Source of the DNA: JBJXHB01 sp046160725
GTDB taxonomy: Bacteria; Pseudomonadota; Gammaproteobacteria; Burkholderiales; Burkholderiaceae_C
Direction of reading: 5' to 3'
Assembly (NCBI GenBank): GCA_046160725.1
Contig: JBJXHB010000422.1
Span: 1-34,598 of the forward strand
Length of the DNA: 34,598 nucleotides
The position numbers and the translations under genes are program-made. Below, piece by piece: positions 15,203-23,495 of this stretch. The notes beneath the pieces were generated by a model, which saw nothing but the letters and a program-made list of their open reading frames with translations, did no database searches and was not told where the DNA came from. Position 1 is the first letter of the stretch; every line of letters starts with the position of its first letter.

Positions 15203-15790
15203 TCACTCCTGGCGGATGGCCTCGACCTGGATCACCAGCCGCACCGCGTCGGAGAAGCCGAAGTTCAGGCCCCAGGTCATGCCCCACTGGCTGCGCACGA
15301 TGGTGGACTCGAAGTCGCCGCCGCAGACCTCGCGCTTGAGCATGCCGTGCATGAAGCAGTTGAAGTTGGTGGCCTTCAGGGTGACCGGCAGGGTCTTGCC
15401 CAGCAGCGTCAACTGGCCGGCCACCTCGCTGACCTTGTCGCCGTTGAAGCTGAAACGTTCGGAGACGAAGCGTGCAGCCGGATGCTCCGCGCTGTTGAAA
15501 AAGTCCTTGCTCTGCAGATGTCGGTCGAAGGCCGGTGTGCCGGTGTTGATGCCGACCGTCTCGAAGCTGATGTCGACCTTGCCGCTGCGCCCGGCGCGGT
15601 CGAACTGCACCGTGCCCGTCTTCTTGTCGAAGCGGCCGCGGTTGGTGCTGGTGGCGAAGTGCGGCACCTCGAAGGTGACAAAGGTGTGCGTCGGGTCGAT
15701 GGCATAGGTGCCGGCCTGGGCCTGCACCAGGCCGGGGGCGAACCCGGCCAGTGTCAGCGCGGCGACGGATAGGGACTTGCGGATCATCAT
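15203..15790 (-). CDS. yceI: YceI family periplasmic lipid-binding-like protein (first copy)
   Basis: The 195-residue product has a signal peptide (MMIRKSLSVAALTLAG, cleavage after VQAQA) and a YceI lipocalin-like barrel of normal size. Characteristic segments are GTYAIDPTHTFVTFEVPH, GRFDKKTGTVQFD and FDRHLQSKDFFNSAEHPAARF. YceI proteins bind isoprenoid-type lipids in a barrel and are often encoded with cytochrome b561; the physiological role is not settled. Start ATG 15790 is preceded by GAGGAAA with good spacing; the open frame to 15874 is an artefact. It follows the second YceI and the b561 gene on the same strand. A C9 tract precedes its ribosome binding site. Confidence 0.92.
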   Translation of the reverse strand: MMIRKSLSVAALTLAGFAPGLVQAQAGTYAIDPTHTFVTFEVPHFATSTNRGRFDKKTGTVQFDRAGRSGKVDISFETVGINTGTPAFDRHLQSKDFFNSAEHPAARFVSERFSFNGDKVSEVAGQLTLLGKTLPVTLKATNFNCFMHGMLKREVCGGDFESTIVRSQWGMTWGLNFGFSDAVRLVIQVEAIRQE

Positions 15791-15806
15791 GGGGTGGTTT
15801 CCTCGT

Positions 15807-15815
15807 GGGGGGGGG
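15807..15815 (-). repeat. Homopolymeric C9 tract in the yceI leader
   Basis: Nine consecutive C on the sense strand, followed by AC and then the GAGGAAA ribosome binding site of the YceI gene starting at 15790. The arrangement matches that in front of dctP. Confidence 0.82.
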
Positions 15816-15883
15816 TGAAAAGGAAGGCGGCATCCAGCCCTGCCGTGGCGGCGGGCCAGGTTGGCCGTGGGCAAACGTACGGA

Positions 15884-16474
15884 CTACAGCGGAGACAGGC
15901 CGTCCAGTGCGAGCTTGAACCGGACCGTCACCTCGTCGGCGACCATGCTGGTGTCCGACCACTCGCCTTCGCCGACCTTGAAGGCCAGGCGCTTGATGGC
16001 AAAGGCGCCGGTGGCCGTGGTGCGCGTGCCGGCCTGCACCAGGCTGACCGGCACGACGACATCGCGCGCCGTGCCCTTGATCGTGAGTTGCCCGGCCACC
16101 TCGAAGCGCCCGCCGCCGAGCGACCGGATCGCGCCGGACTGGAACCGGGCCTGCGGAAAGTTCGCCGCCGCCAACCAGGTCGGCTTGGGCACTTCGGCAT
16201 CCACTTCCGGCGCGCCGAAGCCGGCGCTGGCGGTGTCGATGGTGAAGGCAACGCGGCCGTCGGTCGGCCGCTTCGGGTCCAACTGGATCTGGGCCGAGAA
16301 GCGCTTGAACTGCCCGGTGACCGGCACGCCCATCTGACGGATGGTGAAACTCAGCTCGCTGAACTCCGGGCGCAGGGTCTGCGCCGACGCCACCACGGGT
16401 GTGGTGGCCAGCGTGGCCAGGAGCAGGGCCACAGGCAGGTGGTGTGCGGTGTGATGCATGTCGGGATATGCCAT
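15884..16474 (-). CDS. YceI family periplasmic protein (second, divergent copy)
   Basis: The 196-residue product from ATG 16474 has a signal peptide (HHLPVALLLATLATTPVVASA, cleavage near residue 31) and a YceI-type barrel. Recognisable parts are SELSFTIRQMGVPVTGQFKRF, VPKPTWLAAANFPQARFQS and GQLTIKGTARDVVVPVSL. It is only distantly similar to the neighbouring YceI and resembles the paralogue often paired with b561 in Burkholderiales. The start lies 4 bases after the b561 stop, suggesting coupling; ATG at 16459 is an alternative. A longer frame to 16507 overlaps b561 and is unlikely. Confidence 0.88.
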   Translation of the reverse strand: MAYPDMHHTAHHLPVALLLATLATTPVVASAQTLRPEFSELSFTIRQMGVPVTGQFKRFSAQIQLDPKRPTDGRVAFTIDTASAGFGAPEVDAEVPKPTWLAAANFPQARFQSGAIRSLGGGRFEVAGQLTIKGTARDVVVPVSLVQAGTRTTATGAFAIKRLAFKVGEGEWSDTSMVADEVTVRFKLALDGLSPL

Positions 16475-16478
16475 GTCG

Positions 16479-17033
16479 TCAGGGCCACATGCGCCGCAGC
16501 AGCCCATCGCGGTCGATGAAGTGGTGCTTCAACGCCGCGGCGGCATGCAGCACGATCAGCGCCAGCAGGGTCCAGGCGGCGATGCGGTGCAGCGGGCGCA
16601 CGGCTGCGGCCAGGGACTTGTCCACCGGCAGCAGGTCGGGCAGGGGCAGCACGCCGAACAGCACCACCGGGAAGCCGGCCGCCGAGCTGTAGGCCCAGCC
16701 GGCCAGTGGCACGGCGAACAGCAGGACATACAGCAGCCCATGGGCCAGGCCGGCGGCGCGGGCCTGCCAGGCCGGCATCGGCGCTGCTGCCGGCGGCCGA
16801 TGCGTCAGGCGCCAGGCCAGGCGCAGCATGGCCAACAGCAGCAGCACGACACCGGCCCACTTGTGCTGGTTGTACAGCTTGAGCTTGGACGGCGACAGGT
16901 CCAGGCCGGCCATGTAGGTGCCGACGGCCATCATGGCCAGCAGGCCGACGGCCATCAACCAGTGCAGCGAGATGGCCACCCGGCCATAGCGGGCCGGTGC
17001 GGGGGCCGGTTGCAGGTTGTTCGGGGCTGGCAT
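16479..17033 (-). CDS. Cytochrome b561 family protein (YceJ/CybB type)
   Basis: The 184-residue integral membrane protein has four hydrophobic helices (about 20-42, 58-75, 92-113, 148-167). Histidines placed as b-haem ligands or nearby are His24 (ISLHWL), His57 (YNQHKW), His98, His149 (PLHR) and His163 (VLHAAAALKHH). Bacterial b561 proteins are di-haem quinol oxidoreductases; CybB of E. coli acts as a superoxide:ubiquinone oxidoreductase. It heads the b561-yceI-yceI set, as yceJ precedes yceI in E. coli. Start is ATG 17033. Confidence 0.9.
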   Translation of the reverse strand: MPAPNNLQPAPAPARYGRVAISLHWLMAVGLLAMMAVGTYMAGLDLSPSKLKLYNQHKWAGVVLLLLAMLRLAWRLTHRPPAAAPMPAWQARAAGLAHGLLYVLLFAVPLAGWAYSSAAGFPVVLFGVLPLPDLLPVDKSLAAAVRPLHRIAAWTLLALIVLHAAAALKHHFIDRDGLLRRMWP

Positions 17034-17116
17034 GCGACGCAGTGTGCCCGCGGGCCTGCGCGCCGCCGATCAGCCGGCTTGTCCCTGGCCTTCAGAAGAA
17101 TTGAACGGACCTCGGC

Positions 17117-17995
17117 TCACTCGGCGTCGCCGACCCAAAGGTCGGCGCAGCGGTCGGTCATGTCGTCCAGGACATCCTCGTCCAGCAACCGATGGCGCAG
17201 GGCGAAGTCCAGCATCACGATGCCCGCATCCACGGTCATCTCGGCACTGGCGGCCAGCGCCAATGCCTGTGCCACTGGATAGAGGGTCATCTCGGCCACC
17301 TCGCCGTCCTGGTTGGCAGGCCGTAGCCCGCCAGGCAGCTCCAGGTCATAGATGCTGATGCGTTCCAGCATCGTGCCTTCTGGGATGTCGCGCTGGACCA
17401 GGGCGATGCGCCCGGGCCGGATGCCGGCCATCTGCTCAGGACGCAGGCCGGCCTCCTCCCAGCCCTCGCGCAGCACCGCGTCGCGCGGGCTCTGGTCGTG
17501 GGGCACGCCGCCGCCGATCAGGTTGTCCAGCAGCCCCGGGTCGGTGGCCTTGTGCGGCGAACGGCGTGCGATCCAGACCGCGGACGGGCGGCCGTCCGGC
17601 CCTGCGACATAGCCGTTGCAATGCGCGCCGAAGGTGAGGGTGCCCCAGAAGCGTGAGGCTGCCCGCTCGATCAGGGCCAGGCGGTCGCGCGTGTCCAGCG
17701 ACACCAGCGGATAGGTCTCGTCGCGCCAGGCGACGATCAAGCCCTCGTCGCGCAGTTTCCGGTTCAGCAGGGCCAGGAAGTCGTCGCGCTCGGCGGCGGG
17801 CAGGCGCAGGCTGACGCCATGGCCGTCGACCTGCAGCGCATCGGGCCAGCGCGAAAGCGCCGGCACATGGGCGCGGGCCACGCTGCCGCAGCGGTGGTTG
17901 CGCTGGCCGTCCCAGATGCGGAAGGGCAGCCGCGGCTCGGGCCGCTCACGGCAGACCCGCAAGGCATGCCACTGGCCGGGCCTGGTCCTGGTCAT
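17117..17995 (-). CDS. Nudix hydrolase with DUF4743-type N-terminus
   Basis: The 292-residue product combines an N-terminal ~120-residue region of the DUF4743/thiamine-pyrophosphokinase-related type (LPFRIWDGQ, WRDETYPLV, RAASRFWGTLTFGAHCNGYV) with a Nudix domain. The Nudix box is at about 161-184 and ends in REGWEEAGL with the metal-binding glutamates. The first conserved glutamate of the box is replaced by Gln/Ser (HDQSP), as in this subfamily. Substrate unknown; relatives act on nucleoside diphosphate or oxidised thiamine compounds. The ATG overlaps the stop of the upstream alpha/beta hydrolase (ATGA), so the two are coupled. Confidence 0.88.
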   Translation of the reverse strand: MTRTRPGQWHALRVCRERPEPRLPFRIWDGQRNHRCGSVARAHVPALSRWPDALQVDGHGVSLRLPAAERDDFLALLNRKLRDEGLIVAWRDETYPLVSLDTRDRLALIERAASRFWGTLTFGAHCNGYVAGPDGRPSAVWIARRSPHKATDPGLLDNLIGGGVPHDQSPRDAVLREGWEEAGLRPEQMAGIRPGRIALVQRDIPEGTMLERISIYDLELPGGLRPANQDGEVAEMTLYPVAQALALAASAEMTVDAGIVMLDFALRHRLLDEDVLDDMTDRCADLWVGDAE

Positions 17996-18930
17996 GCCAA
18001 GTCCGGCGCGTCGAGGAAGCCCTCGATCACGGCGGCCAGTGCCTGGGGCTGGTCGAAGTGCAGCATGTGGCCGGCGTCCGGCAGCACGGTGCGCTGCAGG
18101 CGACGGACGGCGGCAAGCCGCTGCTCGAAGTCCTCGCGCGTGTAGCGGCCGTCCCAGTTCTTCTCGATGCGGGTCAGGCTGCCCTCGACCCAGAGCGTGG
18201 GCGCCTCGATGGCCCCCCAGAAGGCCAGCGCCTCGTCACGCCGGTAGGGCACCGGGTTGACGCGCTTGTGGGCGGCGTCGCCGCGGATGTGCCATTGGCC
18301 GCCTGCGCCGGGTGCGGCCCAGTGCTGCGCCACCCAGGCGGCATGGGCCGGGTCCATGCGCGGGTTGTTGTGCAGCAGGCGCTGCGCCACGGCATCGGCG
18401 CTGGCCAGCGGGCGCAGCGCCTGCGGCTGCATCAGTTCATCCAGCCACTGGGCCATGCGCATGGGCGCGTTGTCGGGTTTGGCACCAGGTAGGCCGAAGC
18501 CCTCCAGGTTGACCAGCCGGCGCATCCGCGCCGGGCGTGCGCCGGCATAGGTCATCACCACGTTGCCGCCCATGCTGTGGCCCAGCAGGTCCAGCGGCGT
18601 GTCATCGTCCAGGCCGAGCGCCGGGGCCCGAAGCAGGGCGTCGAGATCGCCGAGATAGTCCGCGAACCAATAGCTGTCCACGGGCGGCACCGCGGTGAGG
18701 CCGAAGCCGCGCCAGTCGGCGGCGATGACGCAACGGTCCTCGGCCATGGCGTCCACCATGAACTGGAACGACGCGCCGATGTCCATCCAGCCGTGCATGG
18801 CCACCAGCACCGGCCGTTGCAGCGTCGCGCGGGCCGGGTCACCCCAGACCCAGCAGTGATAGTCCAGGCCGCGCAGCGGCACGAAGAGGCTGCGCGCGGT
18901 GCGTCGCGGTTGGTAGGTGGCGTCGGGCAT
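17992..18930 (-). CDS. Alpha/beta hydrolase
   Basis: The 312-residue protein has the alpha/beta-hydrolase fold. The HGWMD oxyanion region is at 46-50, WRGFG at 73-77, nucleophile elbow GHSMGG with Ser119, and a C-terminal catalytic histidine in AGHMLHFDQP. There is no signal peptide, so it is cytoplasmic. The cap region carries Trp/Gln-rich segments and gives no clue to substrate. Start ATG 18930 (MPDATYQPRR) is preferred over the extension to 18954, which would leave only 2 bases to the divergent GNAT gene. Confidence 0.88.
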   Translation of the reverse strand: MPDATYQPRRTARSLFVPLRGLDYHCWVWGDPARATLQRPVLVAMHGWMDIGASFQFMVDAMAEDRCVIAADWRGFGLTAVPPVDSYWFADYLGDLDALLRAPALGLDDDTPLDLLGHSMGGNVVMTYAGARPARMRRLVNLEGFGLPGAKPDNAPMRMAQWLDELMQPQALRPLASADAVAQRLLHNNPRMDPAHAAWVAQHWAAPGAGGQWHIRGDAAHKRVNPVPYRRDEALAFWGAIEAPTLWVEGSLTRIEKNWDGRYTREDFEQRLAAVRRLQRTVLPDAGHMLHFDQPQALAAVIEGFLDAPDLA

Positions 18931-18956
18931 CGGGCCACTGTAGCGGCGGTGCAAGA

Positions 18957-19463
18957 ATGGCCCGCATGCAGCCGCCCACCATCCGAACCGCCGAGCCCCG
19001 TGACGTGCCCGTCATCGTCGACCTGATCCGCGAGCTGGCGGTGTTCGAGAAGCTCGAGCATCTGGTCCAGGCCACGCCGGACAAGCTGCATCCGCAGCTG
19101 TTCGGGCCCCGGCCCGCGGCCGAGGCGGTGGTGTGTGAAGTACAGCTGCCCGACGGCCGGGTCGACGTGGCGGGCTTCGCCCTGTTCTTCACCAATTTCT
19201 CGACCTTCCTCGCGCAGCCGGGCCTGTGGCTGGAGGACCTGTATGTGCGTCCGGCCTACCGCGGCACCGGCCTTGGCCGCGCGCTGCTGGACCACCTGGG
19301 CGCGCTGGCGGTGGCCCGTGGCTATGGTCGCTTCGAGTGGGCGGTGCTGGACTGGAACAGCCATGCCATCGGCTTCTACCGCCGCATGGGCGCGGTGGTG
19401 ATGGACGATTGGCGCATCTGCCGCATCGCCGGGCCGGCCTTGCAGGCGTTTGCCAGGCCGTGA
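18957..19463 (+). CDS. GNAT family N-acetyltransferase (SSAT-like)
   Basis: The 168-residue protein has a complete GNAT fold. IRTAEPRDVPVIVDLI opens the domain, LEDLYVRPAYRGTGLGRALL (93-112) carries the acetyl-CoA pyrophosphate loop, and WAVLDWNSHAIGFYRRMGA (128-146) is the C-terminal motif. The WLEDLYVRPAYRG and VLDWN elements match the diamine/thialysine acetyltransferase (SSAT2-like) group, suggesting a small amine substrate. ATG at 18966 is an equally plausible start. It is divergent from the alpha/beta hydrolase with only 26 bases between starts, so their promoters must overlap coding sequence. Its stop overlaps the next gene (GTGA). Confidence 0.88.
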   Translation: MARMQPPTIRTAEPRDVPVIVDLIRELAVFEKLEHLVQATPDKLHPQLFGPRPAAEAVVCEVQLPDGRVDVAGFALFFTNFSTFLAQPGLWLEDLYVRPAYRGTGLGRALLDHLGALAVARGYGRFEWAVLDWNSHAIGFYRRMGAVVMDDWRICRIAGPALQAFARP

Positions 19464-20374
19464 CGCACCGGGGCAGTCCGTTGCAGGCCTGGGCTGTCGG
19501 GACACGGCGCACAGCCATCGTCGCGCTGCTGGCAGCGGCGCTGGCCGTGCCGGCCTGGGCGCTGGATGTGGCGCCGCTGTGGGACTTCGGCAACCCGGCA
19601 TCGAGTGAGCAGCGATTCACCGATGCCCTGAAGACGGCCCAGGGCGACGATGCGCTGGTGCTGCGCACACAGATCGCCCGCACCTGGGGCCTGCGCAAGG
19701 ACTTCGAGCGCTGCCGCGACCTGCTGCGGCAGATGGAGCCGTCGCTGGCCGGCGCAGGCGCCGAGCCCCGCGTGCGGCACGCGCTGGAGACCGGGCGCTG
19801 CTGGATCTCGGCCACCCATGCACCCGCCCTGCGCACCGAGCCGGCCCGGGGTGCCGCGCGCGAGGCCTATGGCCGAGCCGTGGTGCTGGCGCGGGAGGCA
19901 AAGCTGGACGACCTGGTCGTTGATGCCCTGCACATGATGGGCTTCGTCGACGAGGCGCCGCAGGACCAGCTGCGGTGGTCGCAGCAGGCGCTGGACCTGG
20001 CGCAGTCGTCCACCCAGCCGGCGGCGCGTGCCTGGCGTGCCTCGCTGCTTCACAACATCGGCATGGCGCAGAAGCAGCAGGGACGTCTCGACGATGCGCT
20101 GGCGTCTTTCTCGGCTGCGGTCAAGCTGCGCGAGGCCGCCGGCCAGGCCGAGCGCGCGCACGTGGCGCACTGGATGGTGGCCTGGACCCTGCGTGCGATG
20201 GGCCGTGTCGACGAGGCGCTGGCGATCCAGCATGGGCTGGCGGCGCGGGCCGAGGCGGCAGGCCGTCCGGACCCGCATGTGTTCGACGAACTGGCGCTGC
20301 TCTACCGGGCGCGTGGGCTGGACGATCGGGCCGACGAGTACGTCACGCGGGCCCGGGCGGCGCGCGGCGGTTGA
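19460..20374 (+). CDS. Exported TPR-repeat protein
   Basis: The 304-residue product begins at GTG 19460, which overlaps the GNAT stop. A signal-like segment follows (TRRTAIVALLAAALAVPAWA, cleavage before LDVAPLW at about residue 35). The mature protein consists of TPR-like helical pairs, clearest at about 195-285: WRASLLHNIGMAQKQQGRLDD, ALASFSAAVKLREAAG, VAHWMVAWTLRAMGRVDEALA, FDELALLYRARGLDDRADEY. It is probably a periplasmic scaffold. The longer open frame back to 19226 reads across the GNAT gene and is a shadow. Function unknown; translational coupling to the acetyltransferase is the only context. Confidence 0.8.
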   Translation: MTHRGSPLQAWAVGTRRTAIVALLAAALAVPAWALDVAPLWDFGNPASSEQRFTDALKTAQGDDALVLRTQIARTWGLRKDFERCRDLLRQMEPSLAGAGAEPRVRHALETGRCWISATHAPALRTEPARGAAREAYGRAVVLAREAKLDDLVVDALHMMGFVDEAPQDQLRWSQQALDLAQSSTQPAARAWRASLLHNIGMAQKQQGRLDDALASFSAAVKLREAAGQAERAHVAHWMVAWTLRAMGRVDEALAIQHGLAARAEAAGRPDPHVFDELALLYRARGLDDRADEYVTRARAARGG

Positions 20375-20416
20375 CTGGCGCGTGGGCGGCGGTCTGGCCG
20401 CGGTGTGGCGGGCGCT

Positions 20417-21544
20417 TCAGGCGCCGGTCAACGCGACCAACTTGCACAGGTCGAAGGCCTTCACCTCCTGCAGCACCGGCATGGTGCCGGTAATGGCATA
20501 GGCGGCCGACGAGGTGTCGCGGGGTTGCGGCTGGTCCAGCGAGTGTCCGTGGCGGTTGGTGAACACCGCGACGATGGGCGACATCACGGTGCGGCCGCGT
20601 CGCACCACGACGCCGCGCTCGCCGCTGGCCAGGGTGACGAAGCAACCTGGCGGGTACAGACCGAATTCCTTGGCCAGGGCCACGGTCATCGGGCTGCCAG
20701 GGTCCTGCATGAACATCAGCCGACCGGCGCGGTCGGCGCTCATGCCGTCCCGGGTGGCCCGAGGGCTGAGCTTGGCGGTGTACTGGTCGGACCGGCGGAC
20801 CAGCGAGGCCACGTCGTGGATCTGGGTGATGCCGGCCGGATAGCCACTGCCATCCGGCACCTCATGGTGCTGGGCCACCGCGGTCAGCCATTCCTCGTCC
20901 GTCACGCCGGACAGCCGCAGCAGCTCCACGCTTCGGGTCGGGTGCTCGTGGATCAGCTGTCGTTGCTCGTCGGTGGGCGGCGCCTCCTGCTCGGCCAGCT
21001 GGCCCTGCAGCTCCAGCATGGCGACGTTCATGGTCAGCGCGGCCTTGAACGCGCGCTGCGCCTCCTCCGCTGGCCAACCCATGCGTTGGGCCACCAGCAG
21101 GCTGACGATGGCGCAGTGCGTGGAATGGTGGATGCCGTACTCGACCCAGGCGTTGCCCGGTTGACGCAGCACCTGGACGATGGCCAGGTCCGGGTCGCGC
21201 TCGATCAGGGCCTGGACCGGGGCGCTGGCTTCGTCCAGCGCGGCACGGAAGGTCTCGGTGCCGGCTGCGCGGAGGGTGCTGCCCACCTGCTCGACGCTGT
21301 TGGTCCACAGGCCGGGCAACTCGTGCCGGGCCGCCGCCTTCACCGCCTGCGGGCTGATGACCGCGCGCAGCTCGGCGATGTCGACCAGCGCGCCGCGCGT
21401 GAAGAGCGCGTCCATCTGCTCGAAGGTCTGCACCACCATGCCGCGGGCCAGCAACAGGGTGGCGTCATGGTCCCGGACATTGAACGGCAGAGGTTGGCCG
21501 ACCAACACACGGTGCTTGACGGTTGAAAGTGGCGAGAACTGCAT
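20417..21544 (-). CDS. HD-GYP-like protein with degenerate HD motif
   Basis: The 375-residue cytoplasmic protein starts at ATG 21544, after a strong AGGAG ribosome binding site. Residues about 130-290 match an HD-GYP output domain: GIHHSTHCAIVSLLVAQRMG (138-156), HEHPTRSVELLRLSG, HHEVPDGSGYPAG (226-238, the GYP signature) and RRSDQYTAKLSPR (250-262). Active HD-GYP enzymes hydrolyse cyclic di-GMP. Here the position of the His-Asp pair reads LTMNVAMLELQ (170-180), so the HD residues are missing and catalysis is doubtful. The N-terminal ~110 residues and the C-terminal ~90 (SGERGVVVRRGRTVMSPIV) are not recognised domains. It may be a c-di-GMP-binding or scaffold protein. The start at 21763 is unlikely. 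Confidence 0.85.
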   Translation of the reverse strand: MQFSPLSTVKHRVLVGQPLPFNVRDHDATLLLARGMVVQTFEQMDALFTRGALVDIAELRAVISPQAVKAAARHELPGLWTNSVEQVGSTLRAAGTETFRAALDEASAPVQALIERDPDLAIVQVLRQPGNAWVEYGIHHSTHCAIVSLLVAQRMGWPAEEAQRAFKAALTMNVAMLELQGQLAEQEAPPTDEQRQLIHEHPTRSVELLRLSGVTDEEWLTAVAQHHEVPDGSGYPAGITQIHDVASLVRRSDQYTAKLSPRATRDGMSADRAGRLMFMQDPGSPMTVALAKEFGLYPPGCFVTLASGERGVVVRRGRTVMSPIVAVFTNRHGHSLDQPQPRDTSSAAYAITGTMPVLQEVKAFDLCKLVALTGA

Positions 21545-21701
21545 GGCACTCCTAGATCGTCGTTGCGCCCAGGGGCGTCGCTGTTGTTGTTGCCCGGGCC
21601 TCCCTGATCGATGCCGGACCTCTGGGTCGGGCAGGACTGTTATCGGAAGCCGCGAGCCTGACTTGAGCGCCGGCCTTGCGCGCCTGGATAAGCTACGAGG
21701 C

Positions 21702-23495
21702 ATGCGCCCGAACCTGCCCACCCCTGCCGCCGCCGCCGGACTTGAGTCGGATTTCCATGCCATCGTTCACGCCGGCCTGCGCTGGCGGGTGCCGGCGCGC
21801 TTCAATATCGCTGAGGTCTGCTGCCGGCGCTGGGCCCGACGCAACCCGGACACGGTGGCGATCCGCTGGGAGCACGAGGACGGCCGCCGCCGCCGCATCA
21901 CCTATGGCGCACTGCAGGCCCAGGCCGATGCCCTGGCCGTGGCGCTGCAGGCCCGTGGCGTGCGGCGCGGCGACCGGGTGGCGGTGGTGATGCCGCAGCG
22001 CATCGAGGCCGCGGTCGCGCACATCGCGCTGTACCAGATCGGCGCGGTGGCCATGCCGCTGTCGATGTTGTTCGGGCCGGACGCGCTGGCCTACCGCATC
22101 CAGGACAGCGGTGCCGCTATGGCCCTGGTCGACGAGACCGGCATCGCCAACCTGAGCGCGGCCCGGCCGCATTGCCCGGGGCTGCGGCTGGTGGTGGCCG
22201 CCGGCGACGCGCACGGGCAGGGCGATGTGGACTGGACGACGCTGCTGAGCGAAGGCCGCGGCCGTCGGCCGAGGCGCGCCGACACCGCCGCTGACGACCC
22301 GGCGGTGCTGATCTACACCAGCGGCACCACCGGCCCGCCCAAGGGCGCGCTGGTGCCGCACCGGGCAATGATCGGCAATCTCACCGGTTTCGTCTGCAGC
22401 CAGAACTGGTTCGGTTTTGCCGATGGCCTGACGGCCACGCCGGCGCTGCGGGATGCGGTGTTCTGGAGCCCTGCGGACTGGGCCTGGACCGGTGGCTTGA
22501 TGGACGCGCTGCTGCCGACGCTCTACTTCGGCCGCTGCATCGTCGGCTACCAGGGGCGCTTCGACCCGGATCGCGCCTTCGCGCTGATGCAGCGCCACCG
22601 GGTGACGCACACTTTCCTGTTCCCCACGGCGTTGAAGGCCATGATGAAGGCCGTGCCGCTGCCGCGCGAGCGCTATCGCCTCCACCTGCAGGCCATCATG
22701 AGCGCCGGCGAGGCGGTCGGGGATGCGGTGTTCAGCTGGTGCCGCGACGCTCTGGGCGTGACCGTCAACGAGATGTTCGGCCAGACCGAGATCAACTACA
22801 TCGTGGGCAATTGCGCACGGCTGTGGCCGGCAAGGCCGGGCAGCATGGGCCGGGCCTATCCGGGCCACCGCGTCGCGGTGATCGACGACGCCGGGCAGGA
22901 ATGCCCGCGCGGCACGCCGGGCGACGTGGCCGTGCACCGGCGGGACATCCACGGCGACCCGGACCCGGTGTTCTTCCTGGGCTATTGGAACAACGACGCC
23001 GCCACCCGTGGCAAGTACACCGGCCCGATGGACGACAGCTGGTGCCGCACCGGCGACACCGCCATCATGGATGCCGACGGCTACCTCTGGTACCAGGGCC
23101 GCAGCGACGACATGTTCAAGGCCGCCGGCTATCGCATCGGGCCCAGCGAGGTCGAGAACTGCCTGGTCAAGCATGCCGCCGTGGCGAATGCCGCCGTGGT
23201 GCCCAAGCCGGACGCCGATCGCGGTGCCGTGGTCAAGGCCTATGTGGTGCTGGCGCCGGGTTTCCAGGCTGGCGACACGCTGGCGGCCGAACTGCAGGCC
23301 CATGTGCGCGGGCGGCTGGCGCCCTACGAGTACCCGAAGGAGATCGAGTTCATCGACGCGCTGCCCATGACCACCACGGGCAAGGTGCAGCGGCGGGTGC
23401 TGCGGCTGCAGGAGGAACAGCGGGCGGCGGCCGCCAGCGCCGGGCGCGCCAACGCCTCTAGTCCCAGGCCACCTCCACCGACCGGGGCCCCCTGA
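21702..23495 (+). CDS. Acyl-CoA synthetase (medium-chain ACSM-like)
   Basis: The 597-residue protein is an ANL-superfamily adenylate-forming ligase. RVPARFNIAEVCCRRWARR is at about 29-47, P-loop YTSGTTGPPKG at 205-215, MFGQTEINYIVGN is the A5-type motif, WCRTGDTAIMDADGYLWYQGRSDDMFK the A7/A8 region, and MTTTGKVQRR holds the C-terminal catalytic lysine. It activates a carboxylic acid to its CoA thioester. Sequence style (FNIA start, FGQTE) is that of medium-chain or aryl acid ligases. ATG 21702 follows GAGG closely; upstream in-frame sequence antisense to the HD-GYP gene is a shadow. The last 38 bases overlap the convergent P450 gene, and the final ~20 residues are Ala/Pro-rich and probably unstructured. 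Confidence 0.92.
   Translation: MRPNLPTPAAAAGLESDFHAIVHAGLRWRVPARFNIAEVCCRRWARRNPDTVAIRWEHEDGRRRRITYGALQAQADALAVALQARGVRRGDRVAVVMPQRIEAAVAHIALYQIGAVAMPLSMLFGPDALAYRIQDSGAAMALVDETGIANLSAARPHCPGLRLVVAAGDAHGQGDVDWTTLLSEGRGRRPRRADTAADDPAVLIYTSGTTGPPKGALVPHRAMIGNLTGFVCSQNWFGFADGLTATPALRDAVFWSPADWAWTGGLMDALLPTLYFGRCIVGYQGRFDPDRAFALMQRHRVTHTFLFPTALKAMMKAVPLPRERYRLHLQAIMSAGEAVGDAVFSWCRDALGVTVNEMFGQTEINYIVGNCARLWPARPGSMGRAYPGHRVAVIDDAGQECPRGTPGDVAVHRRDIHGDPDPVFFLGYWNNDAATRGKYTGPMDDSWCRTGDTAIMDADGYLWYQGRSDDMFKAAGYRIGPSEVENCLVKHAAVANAAVVPKPDADRGAVVKAYVVLAPGFQAGDTLAAELQAHVRGRLAPYEYPKEIEFIDALPMTTTGKVQRRVLRLQEEQRAAAASAGRANASSPRPPPPTGAP

Noticed and set aside
21663..21692. TTGAGC-18-GATAAG as promoter of the acyl-CoA synthetase at 21702
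   Set aside because: Weak matches and it would leave almost no leader before the start codon; not convincing enough to annotate.
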